A stretch of 64,000 bases of DNA. It comes from Eurosta solidaginis. Lineage: Eukaryota; Arthropoda; Insecta; Diptera; Tephritidae. Positions within the stretch are counted from its first letter, which is position 1, and the number at the start of each line of letters is the position of its first letter. The stretch is taken from NCBI RefSeq assembly GCF_040869045.1, contig NC_090319.1, positions 177,976,645-178,040,644 of the forward strand. Reading direction: 5' to 3'. This document shows positions 45,356 to 56,500 of this stretch, piece after piece. The position numbers and the translations under genes were made by a program. The notes beneath the pieces are model-generated. The model saw only the letters and a program-made list of their open reading frames with translations. It was not told where the DNA came from and searched no databases.

Positions 45356-45410
45356 CATGTTAAAATATGAGTAAATTCACCTATCATATGAGAGTAAATA
45401 TATATATGTA

Positions 45411-45825
45411 TTAGGGCGGGTCGATTTAAAAATCGCTCATTGCTCTGTGAAAATCGTATTCTAGGGATCAAAATAAGAAACTTTGCCGAAGGAACCATAC
45501 CTCTAAAACGAATTCTGATGTCTCCCCTTTGGGTCGAACTTTTGGGTAGGGGCAATTTCAATTCTACGTGCTGTGTCTTGTGGTGGCTTAAAAAAACCAG
45601 AACAAGCAATTTTACGATCTGCAATTGTGTCACAGTGATACCTTCATTTTTTAAAACGGTTGAATAAAAAACCCACACAACTATGTTTACGACATGCAAA
45701 TGCATCAGAGAGATGCCTTGGTTTTAAAAGGGGGTTGTAAAAACGCTAATTTCTAATAATTTTTTTTTAATTTCTTTTCTATTACTAAGTTAAATTCATT
45801 TTTTCATTTACATATTGTAACGAAT
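45411..45825. mobile_element. Unclassified TIR element, left part
   Basis: Starts TTAGGGCGGGTCGATTT; about 150 bp of it (with AACTTTGCCGAAGGAACCAT) recurs inverted at 52440-52598. The two parts are separated only by Gypsy C, so the uninterrupted element was about 650 bp. Coding was not seen. Confidence 0.7.
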
Positions 45826-46531
45826 TTGCTGCAAATCTTCTTATTTGCCCTTTTGCTAGGTTCGTATCGCTAAACTGTTGAATAAGTACCTCCAATATTG
45901 AATAATGGAAAAAATGGCCTTTATTAAAATACTTCACAATAACACTCAAACTGTGCAATGAATAGCTTAATAACCAAACTGATAGCTTAAATGAAACTGA
46001 CTTTCAAAATAATACTGCTATTGCTCGCTAGATATCGTCTTAGTCGTAACTGCTTGACAACTCAAATCAAACTGAATTACTTCTTACTCGCTTGCCCCGC
46101 TTTTATAGTTTACGCTGCATACTTCTAGGCTCTTCGATTTCCAGAACTTACTAGTTTGTTTCGGCTACAAAATCGCCAGCCACAACTACGTGCACAAATT
46201 ATTGCTCTCCCTTGTGACAACTCAGATAAGATATATCCATGTGTTTGTGCATTGCCGCTCCGCTGCTCGTATACGTACATATGTGTAGACGCAATTATTT
46301 ATTCGTTTATGTAGATACATAATGATTGAATTATTGATGTGAATGTTTGTAGTTTACAGTCAGTCTCTCGCGCATACATAGGCGTATAAGTAAATGCATC
46401 TGTGTGTGACTTATTTCGGCTGCCTTATATATGTGAATACATGATTTGATTATTGACGTAAATACTGCTTATCGTGGCCTTAGCATCGCCTTAGTGATGG
46501 GATAACTTAGTGATGGTAATATCCGTGACAC
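45826..46531 (-). repeat. Gypsy C 3' LTR
   Basis: On the plus strand starts TGTAACGAATTTGC and ends TATCCGTGACA. It has a small extra segment near 46500 and CAGT duplicated near 46360 compared with the other LTR. The purine tract GGTGGAGGGCAG precedes it on the minus strand. The integrase frame runs into it, stopping at 46469. Confidence 0.92.
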
Positions 46532-47443
46532 TGCCCTCCACCTAAGTCTGATCGTTCGGTCAGACAAATCTCTCGATCTAAACGTTGCCAGCCTTTCCAA
46601 ATGGACCACTTTCATTTTGGTTCGTGGTTTATCGATGGTTTGTATGCGGTACACTACATCGTTGATCCGTTTTACAACTTTGTATGGGCCTTCCCAATTA
46701 CACTGCAATTTCGGGGACAAACCTTTTTTACGTTGTGGGTTGTATAACAGCACCAAATCTCCTTCCTGAAAACCTTCTGAATTAATTGCTTTATCATATC
46801 TGGCTTTCATCTTGTCACTCATAATCTTTGTTCGTTGCCTTATCAGATCATGTATTTCTCTTAGCTCTTCTTCCAAATCACTAGTGGATTTCCTGACATT
46901 TCTCTCCGCATTGGCATCTATCCCAAACTTCAAATCAGCTGGCAGTCTAAGGTCATTGCCAAAAATTACTTTTGCAGGGGTTTGGCCCGTTGTCTCATGC
47001 ACTGCTGATCGGTAAGCTATCAAGAATAATGGTATGCGGGTATCCCATTCTTTATGGTACTTGTCTACTACTTCCCTTAAGTGCTCCTCCAATGTTCTAT
47101 TGAATCGTTCTACCATACCATCGGATTGAGGATGCAATGCAGTTGTCCGTGTTTTTCGAATGCCCAATGACTTACACATTTCCTGGAACACAGCTGATTC
47201 GAAATTCCTGCCTTGGTCAGAATGTAACTCCATTGGTACACCATACCTTGCAACCCATTCGTTTTTAACCACTTCTGCTACTGTTTCTGCTTCTTGGTTT
47301 GGGATTGGGTATACCTCTGGCCATTTACTGAAATAATCCATAACCACCAGTACGTATTTGTTTCCGTGGTTGCTAGTAGGAAATGGACCTGCGACATCCA
47401 TGGCGATCCTTTCCAATGGCGCACCTGAGTTATATTGCTTCAT
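46469..47443 (-). pseudogene. Gypsy C integrase core and C-terminus
   Basis: 324-codon frame with the DDE triad: AMDVAGPFP, LHSDQGRNFES and DGMVERFNRTLEEH. The C-terminal module GPYKVVKRINDVVYR is intact. The N-terminal zinc domain is in a different frame (47440-47745) because about 33 bp around YLGNRDYIG are missing relative to Gypsy A (GHLGITKTIEKIKQRFYW). The Met start is incidental; in an intact element this is part of pol. Confidence 0.9.
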
Positions 47444-49722
47444 ATGGCCATGACTTCGTGTTCTGGGCCCTTTCGCTCTGCTGCAAACCTCGCAGTTCGC
47501 AATCCACTCAGTGACCGACTGATGGCAACCAACCCAATATAATCTCTGTTTCCAAGATAACCTCCGCTTGGACCATTATGCAGCTCGCTGAGCACGTCAG
47601 GAATCCTCTTTCTGGGAACAACTATCAGTTTATTCTTGTATTTACCATCCTCACTCTCCCATACTCGATGAAGGCAACCGGATATCAATTCTAAACTGTT
47701 CCACTGTGCCCAATATGACTTCGCAATGGGACTCTCTGCTGACATCTCTTATCTGTTTGGCCTTTCATTTCGTTCGACCCCTTGCATAACACGTGACAGA
47801 TCTGCATCTTCTAGCTGGCACTTTCTTAGCTGTTCCTTGTCCCATTCATCTGTACATGTTATATTCATTAGCCGGACATCTATAATGTCTTCTTCAGCCT
47901 CGGCTTTTGAACAGTGCTTGCATTCCAAACTACATGGTCTTCCTGACATTGCATCAGCATTTCCATGGGTACTACCTTTTCGATGCTCAATGGAAAAGTC
48001 GTAGCTTTGTAGTCGCTCGATCCACCGGGCCAATTGTCCTTCCGGATTACGGAACTGCAGAAGCCATTTCAACGCTGCGTGATTTGTCCTGACACGGAAT
48101 CGCTGGCCGTAGAGGTATTTGTGAAAATGTTTAATGCACTCTACCAATGCCAACAGCTCTCTCCGCGTAACACAGTAGGTCCTCTCTGGTTTTCCAATCG
48201 AACGGCTGTAATATGCAACTACCTTCTCCTGTCCATCGACCAGTTGTGATAAAACGCTTCCTATAGCATATCCACTCGCATCTGTATCTAGAATAAATGT
48301 GGCACCTGGAATCGGATATGCTAACATTGGGGCAGTGCATAAACGCTCCTTCAATGTTCGGAAAGCCACTTCTTGCTCCTTCTTCCATTCAAAAGCTTTG
48401 TTTTTTCTTGTAAGCTCATGGAGGCTATGGGCTACGCTGGAAAAATTTGGTACAAATCGGCGGTAATATGTGCACAGCCCAAGGAAACTTCTTAATTCAT
48501 GTAGGTTCTGTGGTCTTGGCCAATCCTTTACAGCCTCTATCTTTTCGTTCGCAGTGTAGATGCCCTCTGTCATTACCTTGTGACCCAAATAATTTACTTC
48601 CTTTTTAAACAGCGAACACTTTTTGGGACTTAACTTCAGACCAGCGCCAGCTATTCTTTGGAAAACTTCCTCCAAGTTCTTAAGATGTTCATCGAAATTC
48701 TTGCCCAATACGATGATGTCGTCCAGGTACACCAAGCATGTTTTCCAATGTAGTCCTTTCAATACCTGATCCATGAGTCTCTCGAAAGTAGCTGGTGAAT
48801 TACATAGTCCAAAGGGCATTACTGTAAATTGCCAAAGGCCATCTCCGACGCTGAAGGCTGTTTTCTCTTTGTCTTCCTCCTTTACCTCCACTTGCCAGTA
48901 GCCGCTTTTCAAGTCCAGTGTGGAAAACCATTTCGTACCAGAGAGCGAGTCCAGAGTGTCGTCAATTCTTGGCAATGGGTAGCTATCCTTTTTCGTAACG
49001 TCATTCAACTTCCGGTAGTCCACGCAAAACCTCATTTTTCCATCCTTCTTCTTTACAAGTACTACCGGTGAGCTCCAGGGACTAGCTGATGGTTCGATGA
49101 CGCCGCTATCGCTCATTTCTTGTATGATTTGACTCAAAACTTCCCGCTTCGCCAGTGGAACACTACGTGGAGCTTGGTGGATCGGCCTCGCATCTCCAGT
49201 GTCAATTTGATGTTTCACAACATTGGTGCGGCCTGATTTAGAACCATTCTGGTCAAATATGTTCGCGTACTTTAGGAGCAGTTGTTTTGTCTTACTCTGA
49301 TATGCTTCCTCTAGCCCCTGTGTCCATGCCGTGATGTCATTTGAAAGATCAGTATTACTAGCTGGAACGTGTTGCTGGAGCTGTTCACAGTTAATAACTA
49401 CTTCAGCCTCCTGGCATCTTCCCAAAATAGCTCCTTTAGTCAGTTTGAGTGGTGAATTGAACTCATTGAGTACTCTTACCGGAATACGTCCATCTTGTTT
49501 TGTCATAGCCAGGGTTTTTCCTACAAGTATGTTCAGTGCTGATTTGTTTGCTGCTTCGACAACCCACAATTTGTTTGTCCCACAATCTCCATCAACCTTT
49601 GCCCAAATGACTGCTATGGATTTTGGTGGTATTCGCTGACTCTCTTCCACCAGCACTCGTTTACTGCTGTAGCCTCTCTCGTAGCCGAAATTAAGTGGTA
49701 CATCCATGTTCTTATATCGCAT
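47440..49722 (-). pseudogene. Gypsy C reverse transcriptase and RNase H
   Basis: 49722-47749 is open for 657 codons. Visible: SASPWSSPVVLVKKKDGK, FCVDYRKLNDVT, STLDLKSGYWQVEV, MPFGLCNSPATFERLM, catalytic VYLDDIIVLG, YYRRFVPNFSSVAH, RNase H start FILDTDASGYAIGSVLSQ and NHAALKWLL. It stops in RPNR at 47749; reading on gives EMSAESPIAK, so an extra TAA codon sits there, followed by the damaged integrase zinc region. A premature TAA just upstream of 49722 separates it from protease. Confidence 0.92.
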
Positions 49723-49731
49723 CGTCTTGCT

Positions 49732-50068
49732 TTACATGTCGATCTTGATGCCCTGGTCGATTAAGAAGTCCATTCCAATTATGATTTCATCAACAATCTC
49801 TGCCACTATAAAATTGTGTACTACCGTGACGTTCCCAATTGCGACTTCACATGATACTTCTCCTAGAACCGTGCTGTCTTCTCCAGTGGTTGTACGCAAT
49901 CTTGCTCCATGCAATGGTGTTATCTTCTTGTTGACTAAATCCGCTCGAATGATGGAATGAGATGCACCCGTATCTACAGTCAGTAAACGTTCCTTTCCAT
50001 GCACATGTCCTCCGACAGTAAGATTGTTTGACCTTTTTCCAATTTGTGAGATAGAGATTATGGGGCAT
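49732..50068 (-). pseudogene. Gypsy C protease
   Basis: Retropepsin-type aspartic protease: LLTVDTGASHSIIRADLV holds the DTGA catalytic motif and IIIGMDFL the downstream hydrophobic-G-DFL motif. The frame stops after IKIDM where Gypsy A reads on (EMQCKTMRY), consistent with CAA to TAA. It cleaves Gag-Pol in intact elements. Confidence 0.88.
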
Positions 50069-50111
50069 TCAATTGAGGGAGCCAGCTGTCGCCCCTTGCG
50101 GCTGACTCGCT

Positions 50112-51614
50112 TTAGTTTAACGATTGAGTGGACTTGGAGATTTGCTCATCTCCTTCAGCTCTGCGTTTACGGCCACCCACATTGTTGGAGCTATTGGAAC
50201 CGGTGCTGCAATGTCGTGCAATATGACCTGGGTTGCCACACTTCAAACATTTAATCACTCCGGCATTTTTCTGTTGTGATCCTTTCAGTGCTTCCAAAAT
50301 TGTATCTACCCACTCCGGCCTTTCTACTTCCACACGATGAGCTTTGTATGCTGGTTTACTCAATAATGACGCCGTTTCCTGAGTCAATGCATGGGATACC
50401 GTTTCAGAAAATGTTTGCTTTGGGTTCGCGTATGTGGCTCGCTTCGTTTCGACGTCCCGTATGCCATTTATAAAGCTCTGAATCTTCACTATTTCCGTGT
50501 ATTCCACGGGTGCATCCGCATTTGCAAGATGAGCCAATCTTTCAATGTCCGAAGCAATCTCCTGCAAAGTCTCGTTAGCTTTTTGGTAGCGGTTTTGCAA
50601 TTCTATTTGAAATATCTGTTTCCTGTGTTCGCTTCCGTATCGCCGTTCTACAGCAGCCATCAATGCGACATAACTGTTCCGTTCGTACTTTGGAATAGTC
50701 TGTAAGATTTCCGCGGCAGGCCCTTTCAGTGCCACGAACAGAGCTGCAACTTTATCTTCAGCATTCCATTGGTTCACTGCTGCGGTCTTCTCAAACTGTA
50801 GCTTAAAGACCTGAAAAGGAACAGAACCGTCAATGGATGGTGTCCTTACCTTTGGATTAATAGTTGAAACTGCTGGGCGATTTAGTTGCAACTTCTCGAT
50901 ACGTCCTCTCAAAGCATCCACCTCGGCCTCGATTTTTTCTTCAAACTGTAAAATTTTTGTATCTTGCGCCTCCAACTTCGAGGAAATACGTCCTTCTTGC
51001 TCTTCCAGTTGAGCAGAAATCTGCGATGATATCTGTGCTGAAGTTTGAGCCGACATTTCGGATATCCGTGCCTCTTGTGCTTCCATCTTCGATGTAATCT
51101 GTGTCGACATTTCTGACATACGCATTTCTTGTGCTTCAATCTTCGATGTTATTCGTGTCTCTTGGGATTCCATCTGTGATGACATATAAGTTTTCTGTTC
51201 TTCTAGTTGAGATGACATATACGTTTTCTGTTCTTCTAGTTGAGATGACATATACGTTTTCTGTTCTTCTAGTTGTGATGACATGTTGGTGGATATTTGT
51301 GATGACATTTCTGTTATACTTGCCTCTTGCGCTTCCATCTTGGATGTTACTGTCGATGTTTGAGCAGTTATTGCAGCCAATATCATGTTCAAGTCTGTGC
51401 TGGTAACCGTCTGCGATGTTTTGTTTTTCTCATCAATTTTTGTTGTCTCCTCGCCATCAAGATGAAAGACATACTCTTCCACATCAATTCCTTCTGCTTC
51501 CATTGCCTCTCGTAGCCGTGCCTGAAGTTCAAGTTTAACGCCGCTTGTATTCAATCCACGGCTCTCCAACTCCTTCTTTAGTTGCTGGATCTTCAATTCA
51601 CTGAACTTTGCCAT
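50112..51614 (-). CDS. Gypsy C gag polyprotein
   Basis: 500-codon intact frame from ATG at 51614, about 50 bp after the primer site. Residues 1-35 form a SAP-like domain (ELKIQQLKKELESRGLNTSG). Residues about 75-250 are a long coiled coil with an 11-residue unit, SSQLEEQKTYM, repeated three times exactly (about 51290-51190), then MEAQEARISEM-type repeats. A capsid-like domain follows (VPFQVFKLQFEKTAAVNQW to ETVSHALTQETASLL). Near the C-terminus is one CCHC zinc knuckle, CLKCGNPGHIARHC, and a basic tail. It would assemble particles and bind element RNA. Pol follows in another frame. Confidence 0.92.
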   Translation of the reverse strand: MAKFSELKIQQLKKELESRGLNTSGVKLELQARLREAMEAEGIDVEEYVFHLDGEETTKIDEKNKTSQTVTSTDLNMILAAITAQTSTVTSKMEAQEASITEMSSQISTNMSSQLEEQKTYMSSQLEEQKTYMSSQLEEQKTYMSSQMESQETRITSKIEAQEMRMSEMSTQITSKMEAQEARISEMSAQTSAQISSQISAQLEEQEGRISSKLEAQDTKILQFEEKIEAEVDALRGRIEKLQLNRPAVSTINPKVRTPSIDGSVPFQVFKLQFEKTAAVNQWNAEDKVAALFVALKGPAAEILQTIPKYERNSYVALMAAVERRYGSEHRKQIFQIELQNRYQKANETLQEIASDIERLAHLANADAPVEYTEIVKIQSFINGIRDVETKRATYANPKQTFSETVSHALTQETASLLSKPAYKAHRVEVERPEWVDTILEALKGSQQKNAGVIKCLKCGNPGHIARHCSTGSNSSNNVGGRKRRAEGDEQISKSTQSLN

Positions 51615-51645
51615 GTCCTTGTTGTCCTCTGGAATTTATTCAACA

Positions 51646-51665
51646 ATTCCTCTTCTGACACCAAT
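51646..51665 (-). promoter_or_regulatory. Gypsy C primer-binding site
   Basis: Directly after the LTR on the minus strand: ATTGGTGTCAGAAGAGGAAT. The same site follows both Gypsy A LTRs. TGGTGTCAG matches leucine tRNA 3' ends used by mdg3/micropia-type elements. Confidence 0.75.
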
Positions 51666-52360
51666 TGTAACGAATTTGCTGCAAATATTCTTATTTGCCC
51701 TTTTGCTAGGTTCGTATCGCTAAACTGTTGAATAAATAACTCCAATATTGAATAATGGAAAAAATGGCCTTTATTAAAATACTTCACAATAACACTCAAA
51801 CTGTGCAACAAATAGCTTAATAACCAAACTGATAGCTTAAATGAAACTGACTTTCAAAATAATACTGCTATTGCTCGCTAGATATCGTCTTAGTCGTAAC
51901 TGCTTGACAACTCAAATCAAACTGAATTAGTTCTTACTCGCTTGCCCCGCTTTTATAGTTTACGCTGCATACTTCTAGGCTCTTCGATTTCCAGAACTTA
52001 CTAGTTTGTTTCGGCTACAAAATCGCCAGCCACAACTACGTGCACAAATTATTGCTCTCCCTTGTGACAACTCAGATAAGATATATCCATGTGTTTGTGC
52101 ATTGCCGCTCCGCTGCTCGTATACGTACATATGTGTAGACGCAATTATTTATTCGTTTATGTAGATACATAATGATTGAATTATTGATGTGAATGTTTGT
52201 AGTTTACAGTCTCTCGCGCATACATAGGCGTATAAGTAAATGCATCTGTGTGTGACTTATTTCGGCTGCCTTATATATGTGAATACATGATTTGATTATT
52301 GACGTAAATACTGCTTATCGTGGCCTTAGCATCGCCTTAGTGATGGTAATACCCGTGACA
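51666..52360 (-). repeat. Gypsy C 5' LTR
   Basis: Plus strand TGTAACGAATTTGC to TACCCGTGACA. Nearly identical to 45826-46531. Confidence 0.93.
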
Positions 52361-52598
52361 ATATGTTCTGACTAAATAAATTTCTAAAGAGAAAAATAAA
52401 CTCCAAAAAGAAAAAACATGGACATTTCAAAGTGGGATTTTTCAAAATTTGCCCCTACGACCCAAAGGGAGGGGGACATCAGAATTCGTTTTAGAGGTAT
52501 GGTTCCTTCGGCAAAGTTTCTTATTTTGATCCCTAGAATATGATTTTCACAGAGCAACGGGCGATTTTTTTGCCTCCACACAAATCGACCCGGCCTAA
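52361..52598. mobile_element. Unclassified TIR element, right part
   Basis: The inverted partner of 45411-45560, ending CGACCCGGCCTAA. TATGTA precedes the left end and TATGTG follows the right end, a possible target duplication. Confidence 0.7.
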
Positions 52599-53343
52599 TA
52601 TGTGTACATTTGTATGCATGTATAAGAGAAATCAATTAGATGCTATACAAAGTGAATTTGCATATTGGAATGACAATTAAAAATGCAGTCAGTCGAATTA
52701 AGCTCCCGGCGAGAATTCACTCACATTAAAATACGCAAGTAATATACATACTTTCCGATTTGTTATGTTAACACTTTATATTTAAATGAAGTAGTGTACT
52801 GAATTACTATGAAATAAAATTTGTGAATATACATGTTTTAAAACAATATACACGTTTTGATATTCATTTAAATCGACGAACCTCAGGATTTTAACAAACA
52901 CATTTATGATAGGGAATGTTTAATATTCAAAAATTCATATCTCGAAAACAACAAGTTTTGGCTAATAGCATTTAGCCAAGTTGAAATATGAACTCTTCAC
53001 TCAATATAGAAAAAGTTGAAACAACAAAAAAATAAATAATAAATGTAAAAGTAATAGCGAACATTTCAAAGAAAAAATCATGAGAATCGGTTAATTTTTG
53101 AAAAAGTTATTGGCAGTTGAAAAAATAGGCAAATAAAATACCGATTACATATTATGGAATTCAATTGCCGATAAATCCGAAAAAAAATTTTTTTGAGGCA
53201 AAAAGAAAAACAAGTGTTTCATTATTTTGACCAAAGAACAACATTATTAAAATTTCATCGCAATCAAAAATCATGTCCTGCGCGGGCCGGGTGTCTTGAA
53301 ATGGAATTAGCCTTATGAAAAAATTTGGTGAAAAATGGAATGA
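52599..53343. other. No gene recognised
   Basis: AT-rich DNA with no coding or terminal-repeat signal that I can support. Confidence 0.55.
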
Positions 53344-53518
53344 AACAAATAAGGACGGGACTGTCTTCGGCTGTGCCGAAGACTTCATACCTTTCATGAA
53401 TGGGGCTGAACAATAATCTTATCCCGTTCGTAATCTCCAAATAATCGGATGTACACGATAAGAAATATATAGTGAACAGATGTACATACCTAAACGATTT
53501 TTAAGATAAATATAAAAT

Positions 53519-56500
53519 AAACAAGTAAGGAAGGCTAAGTTCGGGTGTAACCGAACATTACATACTCAGTTGAGAGCTGTGGAGACAAAGTAAGGGAAAT
53601 CACCATGTTGTAAAAGGAACCTAGGGTAACCCTGGAATGTGTTTGTACGACATGTCTATCAAATGAAAGGCACTAAAGAGTATTTTATGAGGGAGTGTGC
53701 CATAGATCTATAGATGGACGCCATTTAGGGATATCGCCATAAAGGTGGACCAGGCCTGACTCGAGAATTTGTTTGTACGATATGGGTATCAAATGAAATG
53801 TGTTAATGATAATTTTAAAAGGGAGTGGGCCTAAGTTCTATAGGTGGACGTCTTTTCGAGATATCGCCATAAAGGTAGACCAGGGGTTACTCTAGAATTT
53901 ATTTTGTACGATATGGGTATCAAATAAAAGGTATTAATGAGTATTTTAAGAGGGCGTGGGCCTTAGTTCTATATGTGGACGCCTTTTCGAGATATCGCCA
54001 TAAACTTGGACCAGGGGTGACTCTAGAATTTGTTTGTGCTATATGGGTATCAAATGAAAGGTGTTAATGAGTATTTTAAAAGGGAGTGGGCCTAAGTTCT
54101 ATAGGTGGACGCATTTCGGAATATCGTTATAAAAGTGGACCTGGGTTGACTCTAGAATGCGTTTGTACAATATGGGTGTCAAACGAAAAGTGCAATAAGT
54201 GTTTTAAAAGGGAGTGGGCCTTTGTTCTATGGGTGGACGCCTTTTCGGGATATCGCCATAAACGTGGACCAGGGATGACTCTAGAATGCGTTTGTACAAT
54301 ATGGGTATCAAATGAAAGGTGTTAATGAGTATTTTAAAAGTGAGTAGGCCTTAGTTCTATAGGTGGATGCCCTTTCGAGATATCGCCATAAAGGTGGGCC
54401 GGGGGTGACTCTAGAATTTTTGTGTGCGATATGGGTATCAAATGAAAGGTGTTAATGAGTATTTTAAAAGGGAGTGGGTCTTAGTTCTATAGGTGGACGC
54501 CTTTTCGAGATATCTCCATAAAGGTAGACCAGGGGTGACTCTAGAATTTTTGTGTACGATATGGGTATCAAATGAAAGGTGTTAATGAGTATTTTAAAAG
54601 GGAGTGGGCCTTAGTTCTATAGGTGGATGCCCTTTCGAGATATCGCCATAAAGGTGGGCCAGGGGTGACTCTATAATTTTTTTGTACGATATGGGTATCA
54701 AATGAAAGGTGTTAATGAGTATTTTAAAAGGGAGTGGGTCTTAGTTCTATAGGTGGACGCCTTTTCGAGATATCTCCATAAAGGTAGACCAGGGGTGACT
54801 CTAGAATGCGTTTGTACAATATGGGTATCAAATGAAAGGTGCTAATGAGTATTTTAAAAGGGTGTGGGCCTTAGTTCTATAGGTGGACGCCTTTTCTAGA
54901 TATCGCCATAAAGGTGGACCAGGGGTGACTCTAGAATTTGTTTGTACGATATGGGTATCAAATTAAAGGTGTTAAGGAGTATTTTAAAAGGGCGTGGGCC
55001 TTAGTTCTATAGGTGGACGCCTTTTCGGGATATCGACATAAAGGTAGACCAGGGGTGACTCTAGAATTTGTTTGTACGATATGGGTATCAAATGAAAGGT
55101 GTTAATGAGTATTTTAAAAGGGAGTTGGCCTTAGTTCTATAGGTGGACGCCTTTTCGAGATATCGCCATAAACGTGGACCACGGGTGACTCTAGAATTTG
55201 TTTGTGCTATATGGGTATCAAATGAAAGGTGTTAATAAGTATTTTAAAAGGGAGTGCGCCTAAGTTCTATAGGTGGACGCATTTCGGAATATCGTTATAA
55301 AAGTGGACCTGGGTTGACTCTAGAATGCGTTTGTACAGTATGGGTGTCATACGAAAAGTGCAATAAGTGTTTTAAAAGGGAGTGGGCCTTTGTTCTATGG
55401 GTGGACACCTTTTCGGGATATCGCCATAAACGTGGACCCGGGATGACTCTAGAATGCGTTTGTACAATATGGGTATCAAATGAAAGATGTTAATGAGTAT
55501 TTTAAAAGGGAGTGGGCCTTAGTTCTATAGGTGGATGCCCTTTCGAGATATCGCCATAAAGGTGGGCCAGGGGTGACTCTAGAATTTTTGTGTACGATAT
55601 GGGTATCAAATGAAAGGTGTTAATGAGTATTTTAAAAGGGAGTGGGTCTTAGTTCTATAGGTGTACGCCTTTTCGAGATATCTCCATAAAGGTAGACCAG
55701 GGATGACTCTAGAATGCGTTTGTACGATATGGGTATCAAATGAAAGGTGTTAATGAGTATTTTAAAAGGGCGTGGGCCTTAGTTCTATAGGTGAACGCCT
55801 TTTCGAGATATCGCCATAAAGGTGGACCAGGGGTGACTCTAGAATTTGTTTGTACGATATGGGTATCAAATGAAAGGTGCTAATGAGTATTTTAAAAGGG
55901 TGTGGGCCTTAGTTCTATAGGTGGATGCCCTTTCGAGATATCGCCATAAAGGTGGGCCAGGGGTGACTCTAGAATTTTTGTGTACGATATGGGTATCAAA
56001 TGAAAGGTGTTAATGAGTATTTTAAAACGGAGTGGGTCTTAGTTCTATAGGTGGACGCCTTTTCGAGATATCTCCATAAAGGTAGACCAGGGGTGACTCT
56101 AGAATGCGTTTGTACAATATGGGTATCAAATGAAAGGTGCTAATGAGTATTTTAAAAGGGTGTGGGCCTTAGTTCTATAGGTGGACGCCTTTTCTAGATA
56201 TCGCCATAAAGGTGGACCAGGGGTGACTCTAGAATTTGTTTGTACGATACGGGTATCAAATGAAAGGTGTTAAGGAGTATTTTAAAAGGGCCTTAGTTCT
56301 ATAGGTGGACGCCTTTTCGAGATATCGACATAAAGGTAGACCAGGGGTGACTCTAGAATTTGTTTGTACGATATGGGTATCAAATGAAAGGTGTTAATGA
56401 GTATTTTAAAAGGGAGTGGGCCTTAGTTCTATAGGTGGATACCCTTTCGAGATATCGCCATAAAGGTGGGCCAGGGGTGACTCTAGAATTTTTATGTACG

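Larger units (their letters stand above)
45826..52360 (-). mobile_element. Gypsy element C, complete with both LTRs
   Basis: Two LTRs (706 and 695 bp) flank gag and pol on the minus strand. ATAT borders both ends (45822-45825 and 52361-52364), a 4-bp target duplication. By eye the LTRs differ by about 7 substitutions in about 690 positions plus two small indels. Recent insertion, though pol carries at least three lesions. Confidence 0.93.

Noticed and set aside
54086..55493. Two similar 79-codon frames with cysteine-rich repeats
   Set aside because: They are translations of the ~130-bp minisatellite and recur because of its nine-unit periodicity.
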